This document shows, piece after piece, positions 51,361-62,000 of a stretch of DNA of 64,000 bases; the first letter of the stretch is position 1, and each line of letters begins with the position of its first letter. Origin of the DNA: Reichenbachiella agariperforans (GTDB taxonomy: Bacteria; Bacteroidota; Bacteroidia; Cytophagales; Cyclobacteriaceae); contig NZ_FRAA01000008.1 in assembly GCF_900142205.1 (NCBI RefSeq), forward strand, positions 1 to 64,000, written 5' to 3'. Made by a program: the position numbers and the translations under genes. The notes beneath the pieces are model-generated. The model saw only the letters and a list, made by a program, of their open reading frames with translations, ran no database searches and was not told the DNA's origin.

Positions 51361-53307
51361 TTATTCGGGTACGAAAACATAGGTCATCGTGTCAGCACTT
51401 TCGCCCGATAGCGCTGCGTCACGGATTACTTGTAGCATCAATACACCATTTTGGACACGATAGATACTGGTCGCGCCCCAATCAGCTACTGCGTAATCGC
51501 AAGTCCATGGATGAAGCATCGGAATACTCAACGTCAGCTTGTTGTCATCCGCATTCAAGACCCATGTACCTGACAGGGTCTCCTCGGTATCAGACGACAA
51601 GACATCACCGTCTTCGGGCAGGCCCCCTCGCACCGAGGTCCCATCATCCGGATCCTCAAACGTATAGACCCGCTTCCTTTGAACCACAGACACAGTCCCG
51701 TCAGTATTGAAAGTCATCGAACCATAATCTACCGATGCTTCACCTGCCGAGTAGTGCTCGCTTGGAAGTGGATTCCAAGCCCATGTCGCAAAATCAGAAA
51801 ACATGATAGGCCCCTGCTCAGCTCCCCAAGAAGTAGCCACATCATAGGTCCTGTCTGAATCAATTTTCCATGATTGTGCTGTCAAAATATCCTTTATTTG
51901 AGTCGCTCTATCAACTTCTTCGAGTTGCAACTCAAGCAAATAGGTCTGGTACTCTGGTTTGTCTGGGTTCAAAGCTCCCACCCACATGGCAACCAATTGA
52001 TCGTCTTCTTTGACCAAAGACATGATACGCAATTGATTGTCGGCCGTAGTTTCAAACTTGACCCCACCAGACACAATATCAAAAGATGGTGCCACACCAT
52101 CGAAGGTGTAGATGCCCTTTTCGTCCAAGGTATATGTCCCTGTAGATTCTGACCCATCTGGTGCGACGTAGACTATCGAGTTGTCGCTGGAGTTCATGGT
52201 CAATGAAAAGTCAGCATAACCTGCTGCCTGTGATCCGTCAAAACCAGCCCAATCAGGATAATCCGACGGAGAATTCCACGAGTTGAGCATGACACCATCT
52301 AATCCAGCCCAATTGAAAGGTGTCTCTGCAGACAGTACCCATTTCATCTCTGTTTTTACAATGGCAGATACATCATCTGCCCAACCGTCAGGCAAAGTTG
52401 GCTCTGGATCTGGTTGATCTTCTGGCACCCAGTTGTCATAATAGTCCTTGGTCACGAAATTGTACACCAACATTGCTGGTCCTTCACCAGACAAGGCTTC
52501 ATCTCTCAAGACACCTAGCTGCATCTTGTCTTCTGTCAAAGAAAAAACCGTAATGTCTCCCCAATTGACTACCTGTCCATCACGACCCGAATCATGCAAG
52601 ATGAATGCGTCTGAAGTACTCATCGTCTTGTTTTCCGTATTGAGCAAGTATGTTCCCGCTTCTTGTCGACCCAGAGTTTTGTGGTCTACCGTCAAATTTG
52701 GCCCATTGATCAAATCAAATGTCATGCTCCCAAAATCAGCAGCTGTCATCAACCAAGAGTTGCCCGGGTAATCTGGGTTCCAGTTCCAACAGTCTGCTCC
52801 GTAGCAGCCATCGTTCTCCAAGAGCCAGCCGTTTTCTGTACCGTAGAAATAGAGTGGCCCCAAGAATCCTTTGGAAACCCCTTCGGCATCCAAATCCAAA
52901 TACCAGGTCTTGGAATTGCCCACACCACCAGACAAAGTCACCCAAAGCGGGTCTTTGATATAGTCGAAGTTATTGGTAGTCAATTCTAACTCTACCGTAT
53001 CTGCAGCGACATATCCGCCACCACTTTGCACACCATAGACGAACTTATAAACTCCTGCAAAAGCGATCTTCACTGTGTCCTGCACGCGTGTAGACCGTCC
53101 AGAAGGAGTCGTCCATAGGGGCGTCACATTAGGTGTCTCACTGGTCAGGATCACCATGTTCGGATCCTCAGGATTCTGAGTGATCGAAAACTGTAGATCC
53201 TCTACTGGCATGATCTCATCCAGTACATAGTCTTCTTGGAGGCAAGAACTCAACAGCGCACCAACAGCCAAGAGGACGAATAAATATTGATTTATAATTT
53301 TTTTCAT
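51361..53307 (-). CDS. Surface glycan-binding protein candidate with three repeated domains
   Basis: A lipoprotein of 648 residues (MKKIINQYLFVLLAVGALLS, then SC). It follows SusD and precedes GH5, the place where surface glycan-binding proteins are encoded in xyloglucan loci. An Ig/PKD-like domain (about 35-115) with PLWTTPSGRSTRVQDTV comes first. Then three related beta-rich modules occur: each has an F-G/A-S-M/L-T-F/M strand near its start (DFGSMTFDLINGP, GYADFSLTMNSS, DYGSMTFNTDG), a T-Y/W-x-L-strand, and a closing L/M-x-V/L-x-R-D-E/A-A-LSGE element (GVLRDEALSGEGP and QVIRDAALSGES) with Y-x-F-V. I do not recognise a named family for the modules. Aromatic-rich loops (CWNWNPDYPGNSW) could hold sugar. 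Function is inferred from position. Confidence 0.7.
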   Translation of the reverse strand: MKKIINQYLFVLLAVGALLSSCLQEDYVLDEIMPVEDLQFSITQNPEDPNMVILTSETPNVTPLWTTPSGRSTRVQDTVKIAFAGVYKFVYGVQSGGGYVAADTVELELTTNNFDYIKDPLWVTLSGGVGNSKTWYLDLDAEGVSKGFLGPLYFYGTENGWLLENDGCYGADCWNWNPDYPGNSWLMTAADFGSMTFDLINGPNLTVDHKTLGRQEAGTYLLNTENKTMSTSDAFILHDSGRDGQVVNWGDITVFSLTEDKMQLGVLRDEALSGEGPAMLVYNFVTKDYYDNWVPEDQPDPEPTLPDGWADDVSAIVKTEMKWVLSAETPFNWAGLDGVMLNSWNSPSDYPDWAGFDGSQAAGYADFSLTMNSSDNSIVYVAPDGSESTGTYTLDEKGIYTFDGVAPSFDIVSGGVKFETTADNQLRIMSLVKEDDQLVAMWVGALNPDKPEYQTYLLELQLEEVDRATQIKDILTAQSWKIDSDRTYDVATSWGAEQGPIMFSDFATWAWNPLPSEHYSAGEASVDYGSMTFNTDGTVSVVQRKRVYTFEDPDDGTSVRGGLPEDGDVLSSDTEETLSGTWVLNADDNKLTLSIPMLHPWTCDYAVADWGATSIYRVQNGVLMLQVIRDAALSGESADTMTYVFVPE

Positions 53308-53333
53308 AATCTTCATGTGTTTAGTACTTCCAA

Positions 53334-54929
53334 TTATTTCCAACCCTCATTTTGTGTCAAGACACCTGCTGATCTGGTAATCTGATTTTGTGGAATCATG
53401 AGTAGACCTCTAGTGGTCTGCACGTTGGTAGCTGCTATCGTTTTTGGAGTAGCTACTCCTCCGTTTTCTACCGTTCCGCTGAAAGCAAGCTTACTAGCCG
53501 CTGCATCGACACCTTGTCTGAGCAAATCCCAATACCGAATCCCTTCGAAAGCAAACTCTAGCCTTCTCTCTTCCAAAATATTGGTCACTGTTGCAGGCTT
53601 ACTTGCCAAACCTGATCGAGTTCTCACTTGGTCGAAATAGCTCTGTGCACTCCCAGAACCAAGTTCTGCTGCCATCAATAGGACATCTGCATATCTCATC
53701 ACCACAAAATCTTGGTACTGACCTATCTGGAAATTGGTCGATCCATTGGCCTCAGACACATCCTGCCCATCAGGGTTGGCGAGTGGCGTGTACTTCTTGT
53801 TGGTATAGCCAGTGTACTCACGCTGATCTGAATTATCAAAATCCAACGCTTCTTCGTTGATCCCGATGATCGAAGCTTCTCTACGAGTATCCCCTGCTTC
53901 ATAGGCGTTATACAAACTTGGTAGCACCGTACAAGCACCCCATCCTTTGCCATAAGGGCTAAAAGACTGGCTTCTCAAACCGAGCATCACGAGCCACTGG
54001 TTGCCGTCTACATTGCCGTCATAGTCAGAAGTGATGTTGTACTTGATAGCAAATATGGTCTCCGAATTGTCCTTGCCTGCGTAGGTTGTCTCCAAGCCAT
54101 CGCCCGCGGTATTGATCGTAGACGAAGCAGCTGGCCATAGATTCTTGTAATCCGCCACGAGCTCATAAGCTCCTTCGCTGATGACATCCTCTAATCCCTG
54201 CAGCACTTCTGCTTTGGTCGCTTGACCTACTAGGTCAGCAGCACCATAGTACCCTGTATAAAACATGTAGACACGCGCGAGGTAAGCCTTGGCTACCCAC
54301 TTGTTGATTCTACCTGCCTCTACGGTCTCACTACCAAACTCTGCTGCGTAGAGCAAGTCCTCGGTGATCTGCGCATAGATTGCATCAGGCTCTGACTGTG
54401 GCACGTTTTCGTCCGTAGGCTCTGTCACCAACGGTACACGCTCCCATAGTCTCACCATATCAAAGTATGAGTAGGCTCTCAAGAATCTGGCTTGCGCCTC
54501 CACTACATTTCTGTAGTCCTCTTGACCTGTCCAGTCGATTTGATCCATTTTCTGCAAAAGGACATTGACTCTGTAGATAGCCTTGTAGTAGGCTGCCCAT
54601 GTCGCATCTAGCAAGTTGACCTCTCCTGGAGATCTGCTTAGATCCAACTCATCCATCACTTGATACCCGAGAGCGTCGTTGTTGCCAGTCGCTCCGAAGC
54701 AGTTGTCCGACATCACCTCTGAGGCTACCGGAAACGCCACGCCATTGGCATAGATCTGCTGCACGCCATCGTAGCATCCCACCAAAGCCAAATCGGCATC
54801 TTCTACAGTTTTATAAAAATTGGCGTCCGTAATCGTCGTAATCGGCTCTGTATCGAGAAAGCTATCCGAACAACTAGAAGCTGTCGCTGCGATCCCGAGG
54901 GCCATGATATATATATATAGTTTCTTCAT
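53334..54929 (-). CDS. SusD/RagB family nutrient-binding outer-membrane lipoprotein
   Basis: A glycan-binding lipoprotein of 531 residues that caps the SusC pore. The signal ends ATASSC, a lipobox, and the mature N-terminus reads SDSFLDTEPITTITDANFYK, a standard SusD opening. The TPR-like helices contain QARFLRAYSYFDMVRLWERV, VPLVTEP, YAQITEDLLYAAEF and, in the SusD-like C-terminal part, ILEERRLEFAFEGIRYWDLL, the strongest family motif. The last residues end with a typical GVLTQNEGW. The gene is 11 bp downstream of SusC. With SusC it would import xyloglucan oligosaccharides made by the GH5 enzyme. Which aromatic residues contact the sugar cannot be told from this sequence alone. Confidence 0.95.
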   Translation of the reverse strand: MKKLYIYIMALGIAATASSCSDSFLDTEPITTITDANFYKTVEDADLALVGCYDGVQQIYANGVAFPVASEVMSDNCFGATGNNDALGYQVMDELDLSRSPGEVNLLDATWAAYYKAIYRVNVLLQKMDQIDWTGQEDYRNVVEAQARFLRAYSYFDMVRLWERVPLVTEPTDENVPQSEPDAIYAQITEDLLYAAEFGSETVEAGRINKWVAKAYLARVYMFYTGYYGAADLVGQATKAEVLQGLEDVISEGAYELVADYKNLWPAASSTINTAGDGLETTYAGKDNSETIFAIKYNITSDYDGNVDGNQWLVMLGLRSQSFSPYGKGWGACTVLPSLYNAYEAGDTRREASIIGINEEALDFDNSDQREYTGYTNKKYTPLANPDGQDVSEANGSTNFQIGQYQDFVVMRYADVLLMAAELGSGSAQSYFDQVRTRSGLASKPATVTNILEERRLEFAFEGIRYWDLLRQGVDAAASKLAFSGTVENGGVATPKTIAATNVQTTRGLLMIPQNQITRSAGVLTQNEGWK

Positions 54930-54940
54930 GTTCTTTCAGA

Positions 54941-57900
54941 TTAAAAGTTAAAGTTCAAGCCCAACAAGTATGTTCTCGGTCTTGGGTAATACCCTAAATC
55001 CACACCGGACGAACCGTTTTCCAATCCATACCCAACTTCTGGATCCATGCCGTCATAAGCTGTGAAAGTGTAGGCATTCAATACTGAAGCGTACAATCTC
55101 AGTTTGCCTATGGCAGGGTTGTCGATGAGTTTTGCAAAGTCATAACCTAAAGTGATGTTGTTGAGTCGAAGGAAATCCCCATTTTGGACGAAAACATCTG
55201 AGAACTGGTAGTTGACATTGGACTCGGTCACACGTGGAGTCGAATTAGACGTCCCTTCTCCATGCCATCTATCCAAGATCGCTTTGGTATAGTTGGAGTA
55301 GCCATTCGCATGGTTGCGGTAAGATTGTACAATTTGATTGCCTGCTACTCCATACGCCAATACAGAGAAGTCAAAGCCTTTGTAATCAAAACCCAAAGAC
55401 AAGCTATAGGTAAAATCCGGATTTGGATCGCCCACCATGTCTTTGTCAGCGTCATCAATTTTGCCGTCATCGTTGAGGTCTTTGTAGATCAAATCGCCTG
55501 GCTTTGCATTGGGCTGGATGATTTGACCTTCACTGTTGGTATGAGCGGTCACATCACCTTCGTTTTGGAAAACACCATCCGTTTCATAGCCCCAGAAGTA
55601 TCCTATAGGGTATCCACTCTCTGCTCTTCTGTAAAATTCTGTTGCATTGTCATAGAGCATATTGGTCAAACCATGTACGATCCCGTCATCGGTAGGGACC
55701 TCAGACACTTCGTTCTTGTTTTTAGCTCCATTGGCAGAGATAAAATAATTGACCTCTCCGATCTGATCACTCCATGTCAAAGCCAATTCGAGACCTTGGT
55801 TGGTCACATTACCACCATTGAAGAAAGGTGCGTCGGCACCTGCTGTCGCATATACTGGTTTGACGAGCAACCAATCCTTGGTCGTCTTCTTGTACCAGTC
55901 CAAGTTGACTTCCAGTCTAGTGTCCAATAAATAAGCATCAAACCCAAAATCCATTTGCTCTGACACTTCCCATTTCAAATTGGTATTGGATAGTCTAGAT
56001 GGATAAGCCCCTACGCTGTTGCCCGCTGCATCAAAATCAGCTGATCCAAAGTAGTAGTTGGCTTGCCCGATATCCACAGGAGCCAAGAACTGGAAAGCAT
56101 CGATATTCTGGTTACCTACCTGTCCCCAGCTCGCTCTCAATTTCATGAAGCTCACCATGTTTTCCACTGGAGTCCAAAAACTCTCCTCTGACAGTACCCA
56201 GCCTGCCGACACAGAAGGGAAATACCCCCATCGGTTGTCTTTGGCAAACTTGGAAGAACCATCCGCTCTGAACGTGGCGTTCAAAAGATACTTGTCCTTG
56301 TATGCATAGGATAACCTACCAAAATAAGACTGTAGTTTGTCTTCATCGTTTGGCGCACCGCCATACGACAATCTCGTCAAATCGGTATTCGTCGTGTTGT
56401 CTATATAGGCATGATCCAAATCCGAAATCGTCAGCCCAGAGTTGGACACATTCATCCAAGTCCCGTTGTTGATCCATGCATAGGTACCTCCCATGACGGT
56501 TACGGCATGTTCACCTACTTCAAAATCATAAGAAAGGGTATTGTCCCATGTCAAGGCCAATCCTTTGCTCATACTCTGAGAAGCTGCGTCATACGTTCGC
56601 TGCGCATAGATGGACAGTTCGTACTCTGGACTATATGACCTATCTTCAGAAGCGTAGTAGTCGTACCCAAATCTACTTCTCAATTTCAACCCCTCGATAG
56701 GCTCAATCTCGACATAGAAGTCTCCGAGCATCTTTTGGTTGTTGTTGTCATTTTGGTTGTTGAGCATCATCGATGCGTACGGGTTGCTCTCTCCAGGAAA
56801 CCATGGGTCCCACGCTTGTCCCTGATACATCGAACTCGTCGAGTTGTTGAGGTAATCGCCATTGTCATCATACATCGGCAAGAATGGGCTCGTATTGTAG
56901 GCTGCTCTCATGGAGTTGTTGTACTGGTTGCCCACCGAGATACCATTCTTTTTCATGTATGAGAAAGTCAAGTGTTGTCCCACCGTCACAATATCCTTGA
57001 AGAACTTGTGATCACTATTGACTCTAAAAGAGAACCGCTCATAACTAGACACGTCCGGTCCGCCGATGATCCCCTCTTGTCCTGTGTACGCACCAGACAT
57101 AGAATACGTAGAGGTCTCATTTCCTCCCGATACACCCAAGGCATAGTTTTGCGTGATGGCATTGTTATAGATCATCTCATCGATCCAGTCGGTACCGCTG
57201 CCCATGTTGGCAATCGAATCAGAACTAAAATAAGGCACCTTGCCAGAGTTGATGGCTGCCTCGTTCATGATGGTTGCATATTCTTGGCTGTTGAGCATGC
57301 GGATTTGATTGGCTGGCTCTTGGATGCCATAGTAGCTATCGAAAGTCCACTGTGCTTTTCCAGCCTTACCCGTTTTGGTGGTAATCAGTACTACCCCATT
57401 GGCTGCTTGCGAACCATAGATCGCGGCAGATGCAGCATCCTTCAACACATCGATACTGGCTATGTCAGAGTTGTTGAGGTAAGAGATGTCTCCCGTTTGT
57501 ATCCCATCTACGATGTAGAGCGGGCCAGAATTGCCAATCGTACCCACCCCACGAATGGTTACTTTCATGGATTCTCCTGGCTGTCCAGATGTCGCAGCGA
57601 TATTGACCCCTGCCACTTGACCTTGCATGGCATTCAATGCATCGGTACTACTCAGGTTGGTTAGTTTATCTCCTTTGACTTGTCCAGTCGCTCCAGTGAC
57701 CAGTTTCTTTTGCTGGACACCATATCCGACAACTACTACCTCGTCTAGAGCCGTCACATCCTCGTCTAATGAAACATCCAATACCGAACGCCCCCCTACA
57801 ACCGTCTCTTTCTTGACAAAACCGATAAAGGAATATACCAACACTGGATCTGTCGTTCCGCCCACATTGACACTATAGTTACCATCCAGGTCAGTCACGG

Positions 57901-58078
57901 TACCTGTAGAAGTGCCTTTGAGAAGCACTGTCACTCCCGGTAATGGCTCACCATCCGACCCGGAACTAACTACCCCTTTCACGATTTGACTCTGAGCCAT
58001 CAAGCTAGCGCTCGAACCCAAAAACATCACCGCAAAAAGGCACAAACAAATTGCTTTAAGCTTGTAATTTTTTAGCAT
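54941..58078 (-). CDS. SusC/RagA family TonB-linked outer-membrane transporter
   Basis: A TonB-dependent pore of 1045 residues. The signal peptide covers about 1-29 (ASLMAQSQ). A carboxypeptidase D regulatory-like domain (about 31-110) follows with PLPGVTVLLKGTSTGTVTDL, then the TonB box region DEDVTALDEVVVVGYG, the plug domain (VTIRGVGTIGNSGPLYIVDG, SIDVLKDAASAAIYGSQAAN) and the 22-strand barrel ending in YLLGLNFNF. Together with the SusD lipoprotein it takes up glycan fragments using energy from the TonB complex. It is the first gene of the eight-gene polysaccharide operon. The 923-bp gap upstream separates it from the HTCS regulator, which is expected to act there. Confidence 0.96.
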   Translation of the reverse strand: MLKNYKLKAICLCLFAVMFLGSSASLMAQSQIVKGVVSSGSDGEPLPGVTVLLKGTSTGTVTDLDGNYSVNVGGTTDPVLVYSFIGFVKKETVVGGRSVLDVSLDEDVTALDEVVVVGYGVQQKKLVTGATGQVKGDKLTNLSSTDALNAMQGQVAGVNIAATSGQPGESMKVTIRGVGTIGNSGPLYIVDGIQTGDISYLNNSDIASIDVLKDAASAAIYGSQAANGVVLITTKTGKAGKAQWTFDSYYGIQEPANQIRMLNSQEYATIMNEAAINSGKVPYFSSDSIANMGSGTDWIDEMIYNNAITQNYALGVSGGNETSTYSMSGAYTGQEGIIGGPDVSSYERFSFRVNSDHKFFKDIVTVGQHLTFSYMKKNGISVGNQYNNSMRAAYNTSPFLPMYDDNGDYLNNSTSSMYQGQAWDPWFPGESNPYASMMLNNQNDNNNQKMLGDFYVEIEPIEGLKLRSRFGYDYYASEDRSYSPEYELSIYAQRTYDAASQSMSKGLALTWDNTLSYDFEVGEHAVTVMGGTYAWINNGTWMNVSNSGLTISDLDHAYIDNTTNTDLTRLSYGGAPNDEDKLQSYFGRLSYAYKDKYLLNATFRADGSSKFAKDNRWGYFPSVSAGWVLSEESFWTPVENMVSFMKLRASWGQVGNQNIDAFQFLAPVDIGQANYYFGSADFDAAGNSVGAYPSRLSNTNLKWEVSEQMDFGFDAYLLDTRLEVNLDWYKKTTKDWLLVKPVYATAGADAPFFNGGNVTNQGLELALTWSDQIGEVNYFISANGAKNKNEVSEVPTDDGIVHGLTNMLYDNATEFYRRAESGYPIGYFWGYETDGVFQNEGDVTAHTNSEGQIIQPNAKPGDLIYKDLNDDGKIDDADKDMVGDPNPDFTYSLSLGFDYKGFDFSVLAYGVAGNQIVQSYRNHANGYSNYTKAILDRWHGEGTSNSTPRVTESNVNYQFSDVFVQNGDFLRLNNITLGYDFAKLIDNPAIGKLRLYASVLNAYTFTAYDGMDPEVGYGLENGSSGVDLGYYPRPRTYLLGLNFNF

Positions 58079-58369
58079 AGTCTTTCTTTTATTTATTGAA
58101 AATCATGTTGACCGATTCACTTTCATAAATTGGTTTTTCAATATTAGTGGATCATCATTTCGAGATAGTATATGCTTTGCATCCGTCTAGGGTCAAAAAT
58201 GTCATCCCCCTTATAAAAGCCTGTTATAGCGCAGTTTGAATCGATTTATTTCACCGATAGGGTAACGAATGTTCACTAAGAGGTAAACAAATACTACCCC
58301 TATAGTCTCCTCAGGTACAGAGATATAGTCAGATGAAGAGTGAGTGAATGGATAATTCATCGCACTATG

Positions 58370-58515
58370 TCCCTCTTAAAGGGGGATTGCGGCGGTGGTG
58401 AGAGTAGACCGCTGCTGTGAGTGACTGCTTTGCCAGTAAAACCTCCCACAAGCACAACTCTCCCTACACCAAACCATATTCCCCTTTGGAGAAAGGGGGC
58501 TAGGGGGATTTGACG
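58370..58515. repeat. Paired G/C-rich repeat arms (CCCTTT-AAAGGG type)
   Basis: Arms at about 58370-58400 (TCCCTCTTAAAGGGGGATT) and 58489-58515 (TTCCCCTTTGGAGAAAGGGG) are related; each is partly palindromic. Their minus-strand translation gives PPPQSPFKRDI and IPLAPFLQRGIW, peptides known as false products of a repetitive element found in many bacteria. So this is a repeat, not a gene. It lies in the gap upstream of SusC. Confidence 0.55.
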
Positions 58516-58648
58516 GAAAACAAGATCAGAAACCAGCAGAGCACTACTTCGGACAAGATGACAGTTTTGCAACAGGTGGGAGAGCAAAAAGTCTCGTGTT
58601 TTTTTGTTCTACGAGTCAAAATTGAACACCAAAAGTGGGGAGTAAAAA

Positions 58649-58758
58649 GACATCAGGTGAACGGCTCTTGAAACACAGGTGATTGACCATCCAAACACCT
58701 GTGTTTGACGCGCCAAACACAGGTGTTTCAAGCGCTGAACACACGTGTTTGAAAAGAG
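58649..58758. repeat. 22-bp-period array of AAACAC-GTGTTT palindromes (array B)
   Basis: Units start at 58649 (decayed), 58671, 58693, 58715 and 58737, exactly 22 bp apart. The cores are variants of AAACAC-CT/AG/AC-GTGTTT, 14-bp palindromes such as AAACACCTGTGTTT; the other 8 bp differ. GGCTCTT at 58663 and AAGAGCC at 58754 bracket it. The core has no sequence in common with array A (TAAGCTTA), but the period is the same. The rest of the 58079-59001 gap outside this and the G/C-rich arms shows no gene. Confidence 0.85.
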
Positions 58759-59001
58759 CCTTCAAAAACCCACTCCATTCGCCACAAACGGCGTTTTCGA
58801 CAAAACCCTAGCATGACTCAATGCAATCCCAGCCTCACACAACTAGTCCTCGACCGATCGATCGAACAAACTCAGAAAAAGGTGACATTTTGTCTTAGTG
58901 CACTTATCAAAATCCATCCAATACCTAGAGTGCTTTGCAAGACATCTCTTTGCCGCAGTAGTCACATTATCACAGCGCTAGCTTTCTCATGCGACTATAT
59001 G

Positions 59002-62000
59002 TTAATCCTCGGCAGTGTACTGCGAAGGGTACTTCTTATAGACAGACTTGAAGTATCGGCTAAATAGCTTCGGGTTGTTGTACCCTACGGCATAGGCAAC
59101 CTCAGATACCGTCATTTGGCTTTTGCTCAGGAGTTCGGCGGCTCGCTTGATACGGATGTTTCGGATAAAATCCATAGGAGTCTCACCTGTGATCTTGAGC
59201 ATCTTCTGGTACAAGTATCCTCGACTGAAACCCAGTTCGTGGCTTAGTTCTTCCACGCCAAACTCAGAATTGGACATGTTTTTCTCTACAAGTTCTAGCG
59301 CATCCTTGACCAGTTTTTCATCGCGCGACACTACTTCGATTTTGTCCGGCTCGGCCGTGAGCCTTTGACTCGATTCATTGACCCGCTTCTGAAATTTGAG
59401 TGCACTACTGATCGTACTCACCAATATCTCAAAATTGACTGGCTTAGAGATACATTCTATCGCACCGGCTTCCAAACCTTGGATCTTATGCTCTTCTGAT
59501 GTTTGGGCCGTCAGGAGAATAACCGGAATATTGGCAGTACGTGGGTCATTCTTGATCTTCTTGCACAGGTCAAGACCATTCATCACAGGCATCATCACAT
59601 CCGAGATGACCATATCTGGGTGCTGGGTCACGATGGACTTCCAGGCCTCTTTGCCGTTGAACGACTCAGAAACATTGAAGTGCTGCTTCAAGTTGTCTTT
59701 GATGTAAAATCTAAAGTCGGCATTGTCCTCTACCAAAAAAACATGTGGTTTCTTCTTGTCCTCAAACTCCTCTTCTACATGCTTCGTTTTTTCTCTTGGC
59801 TGATTCTCTTCCTCCTCTGATTCTATCCGTGCCTGATCCAATTGCTTGAATGGAAACTCCACGAAGAAAGTACTCCCGTGATCCTTTTCGCTCTCGACAC
59901 TGATCGTCCCTCCATGCAACTCCACAAATTCCTTGGTGATCGATAGACCTATCCCTGTGCCACTGTTGATCATATTGGGTTTGATTTCACTCTGGATGAA
60001 GCGCTCAAACACCGCTTCCTGCTTGTCGAGCGGAATCCCAATCCCCGTATCCGCCACAGACACCACGATATGTCCTTTGTCATTTTGCTCCAATGCCACG
60101 ACTATCTTGCCCCCCTCTAGCGTGAATTTGAAGGCATTGGACAAGAGGTTGAACAGAATCTTGTCCATCTTGTCCTTGTCGAAAGAGCAATAAAACTGTG
60201 GCAAGTCACTCTCAAAACTCAAATGAATTTCGTTTTCTTTGGATAGGTCCGAAAACGAATCGATGACATCCTGCACAAACTTGACCAAATCTCCAGAGGA
60301 ATAATGTAAGGTGTGCTGATTGGCCTCCATTTTCCTAAAGTCCAACAACTGATTGACCAGCGTCAAGAGACGCTTGGCATTGCGCTGAATCACATGAAAA
60401 TCCGCCTCCCGTATGTTGGTAGGGTTCTTGATCATCCGTTCGATAGGAGTCAATACCAGCGATATGGGTGTACGAAATTCGTGACTGATGTTCGTAAAAA
60501 ACTTGAGTTTCATCAGATCGAGTTCATGCAAACGCTGCGCATCGAGACGCTCGTTCTCTAGTTTAGCCTTTTCTCTCTCTCGCTCCACAATCACACGTCG
60601 TGTAAAATACAGCAGGACAACCAAGACCAAAATATAAACTCCATACGCCCATCCTGTCCGCCAAAACGGTGGATGAATCACCACTTTCATACCGAGATCG
60701 TCCTCACTCCATACGTTGTGACTATTGGATGCTCGTACTTTGAAAGTATAGATTCCTGGATTGATATTGGTATAGTTAGCCCGTCGAATATCCGCAGACA
60801 CCCTCATCCACTCCTCATCAAATCCCTCAAGTTTATATTCATAGTTATTACCCCCCGCTTGGTCAAATGTTAGCGCTGCAAACTCAAAACCAAATGAGTT
60901 TTGGTCGTAGTTCAAATCGATTTGATCCAATTCATTCAAGTTCTTGGACAAAAGTGTATCTCCCTCTACTAAACGCGTTGGTTTGATCAATTGACTATTG
61001 AGAGAAAATCCAGTAAAAACCAATAAAGGTGCTCGGTCATTGATGATGATCTTTTTGGGATCGAAAACATTGAGTCCATTTTGTCCTCCAAAAGCCAACA
61101 TTCCCTCCTGCGTCTTGATCGCGGCCCTTTCGTTGTAGTAGTTCCCTTGCAGCCCATCTGACTCGCTATAGCTTTGCACATCAATGCCATCGCTACTTCG
61201 CTCAATTTTAGAAATACCATGATCTGTCCCTACCCAGAGCCCTCCTTCGTCATCTTCGACAATCGACATGATAATATCAGAAGCTAAACCATCTTCTGTC
61301 GTGTAGACTTCAAAACCATCCTCCTCAGGGAGGTATCTATTCAGCCCATTTAGTGTGCCCACCCATATCTCACCGTGGCTATCATAGAGCAGGCATACGA
61401 CGGAGTTGCTACTGATAGCGTGGGGTACTGTATCGGATAATGCATAGTTCTTGAATACTTCGTTTTCTTTATCCAACACACTCAATCCCAGTCCAGAAGC
61501 TATCCATAAACGATTTTGTTTGTCTTCCGTGATGCTGGTTATGTAGTTGACAGGTAGCCCAGACGCTATGTTATAATTCTTGAACTCTTCTGTAGTAGGA
61601 TCCATACGATCCATACCACTGAGCAAAGTCCCTAGCCACAATTCTCCAGTAGACCCCTCATATATACTCCATACATTATCATCGGATATCCCATTGCCGC
61701 TCTGAACTCGATAGTTAGTCAAACGCCCATTTTTGTATCGGTACAGTCCTTTGGTAAAAGTCCCAATCCACAGCGACTCATCACTACCATAGTATAGACT
61801 CACTATCACATCTGGCAGTTTAGCCGACTGATCCGAACGTAGGACATTGGCGGGTTCTATTTTTTTGGTTTCGGGATCAAAAACCATCAACCCCTGACCA
61901 TTGGTTCCTAACCAAATATCACCAGATTGATCTTCTGCTAGACTCAGTATATCATTGTAGGCTAGGTCATCGCTTGGGTATTTAAAGTGTATAAACTTTC

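Noticed and set aside
55262-55930. A 222-aa ORF antisense to SusC
   Set aside because: It lies wholly within the SusC gene, whose frame is certain; the antisense frame has no family character.
58357-58587. A 76-aa minus-strand ORF upstream of SusC
   Set aside because: Its translation is the known false product of a repetitive element, not a protein.
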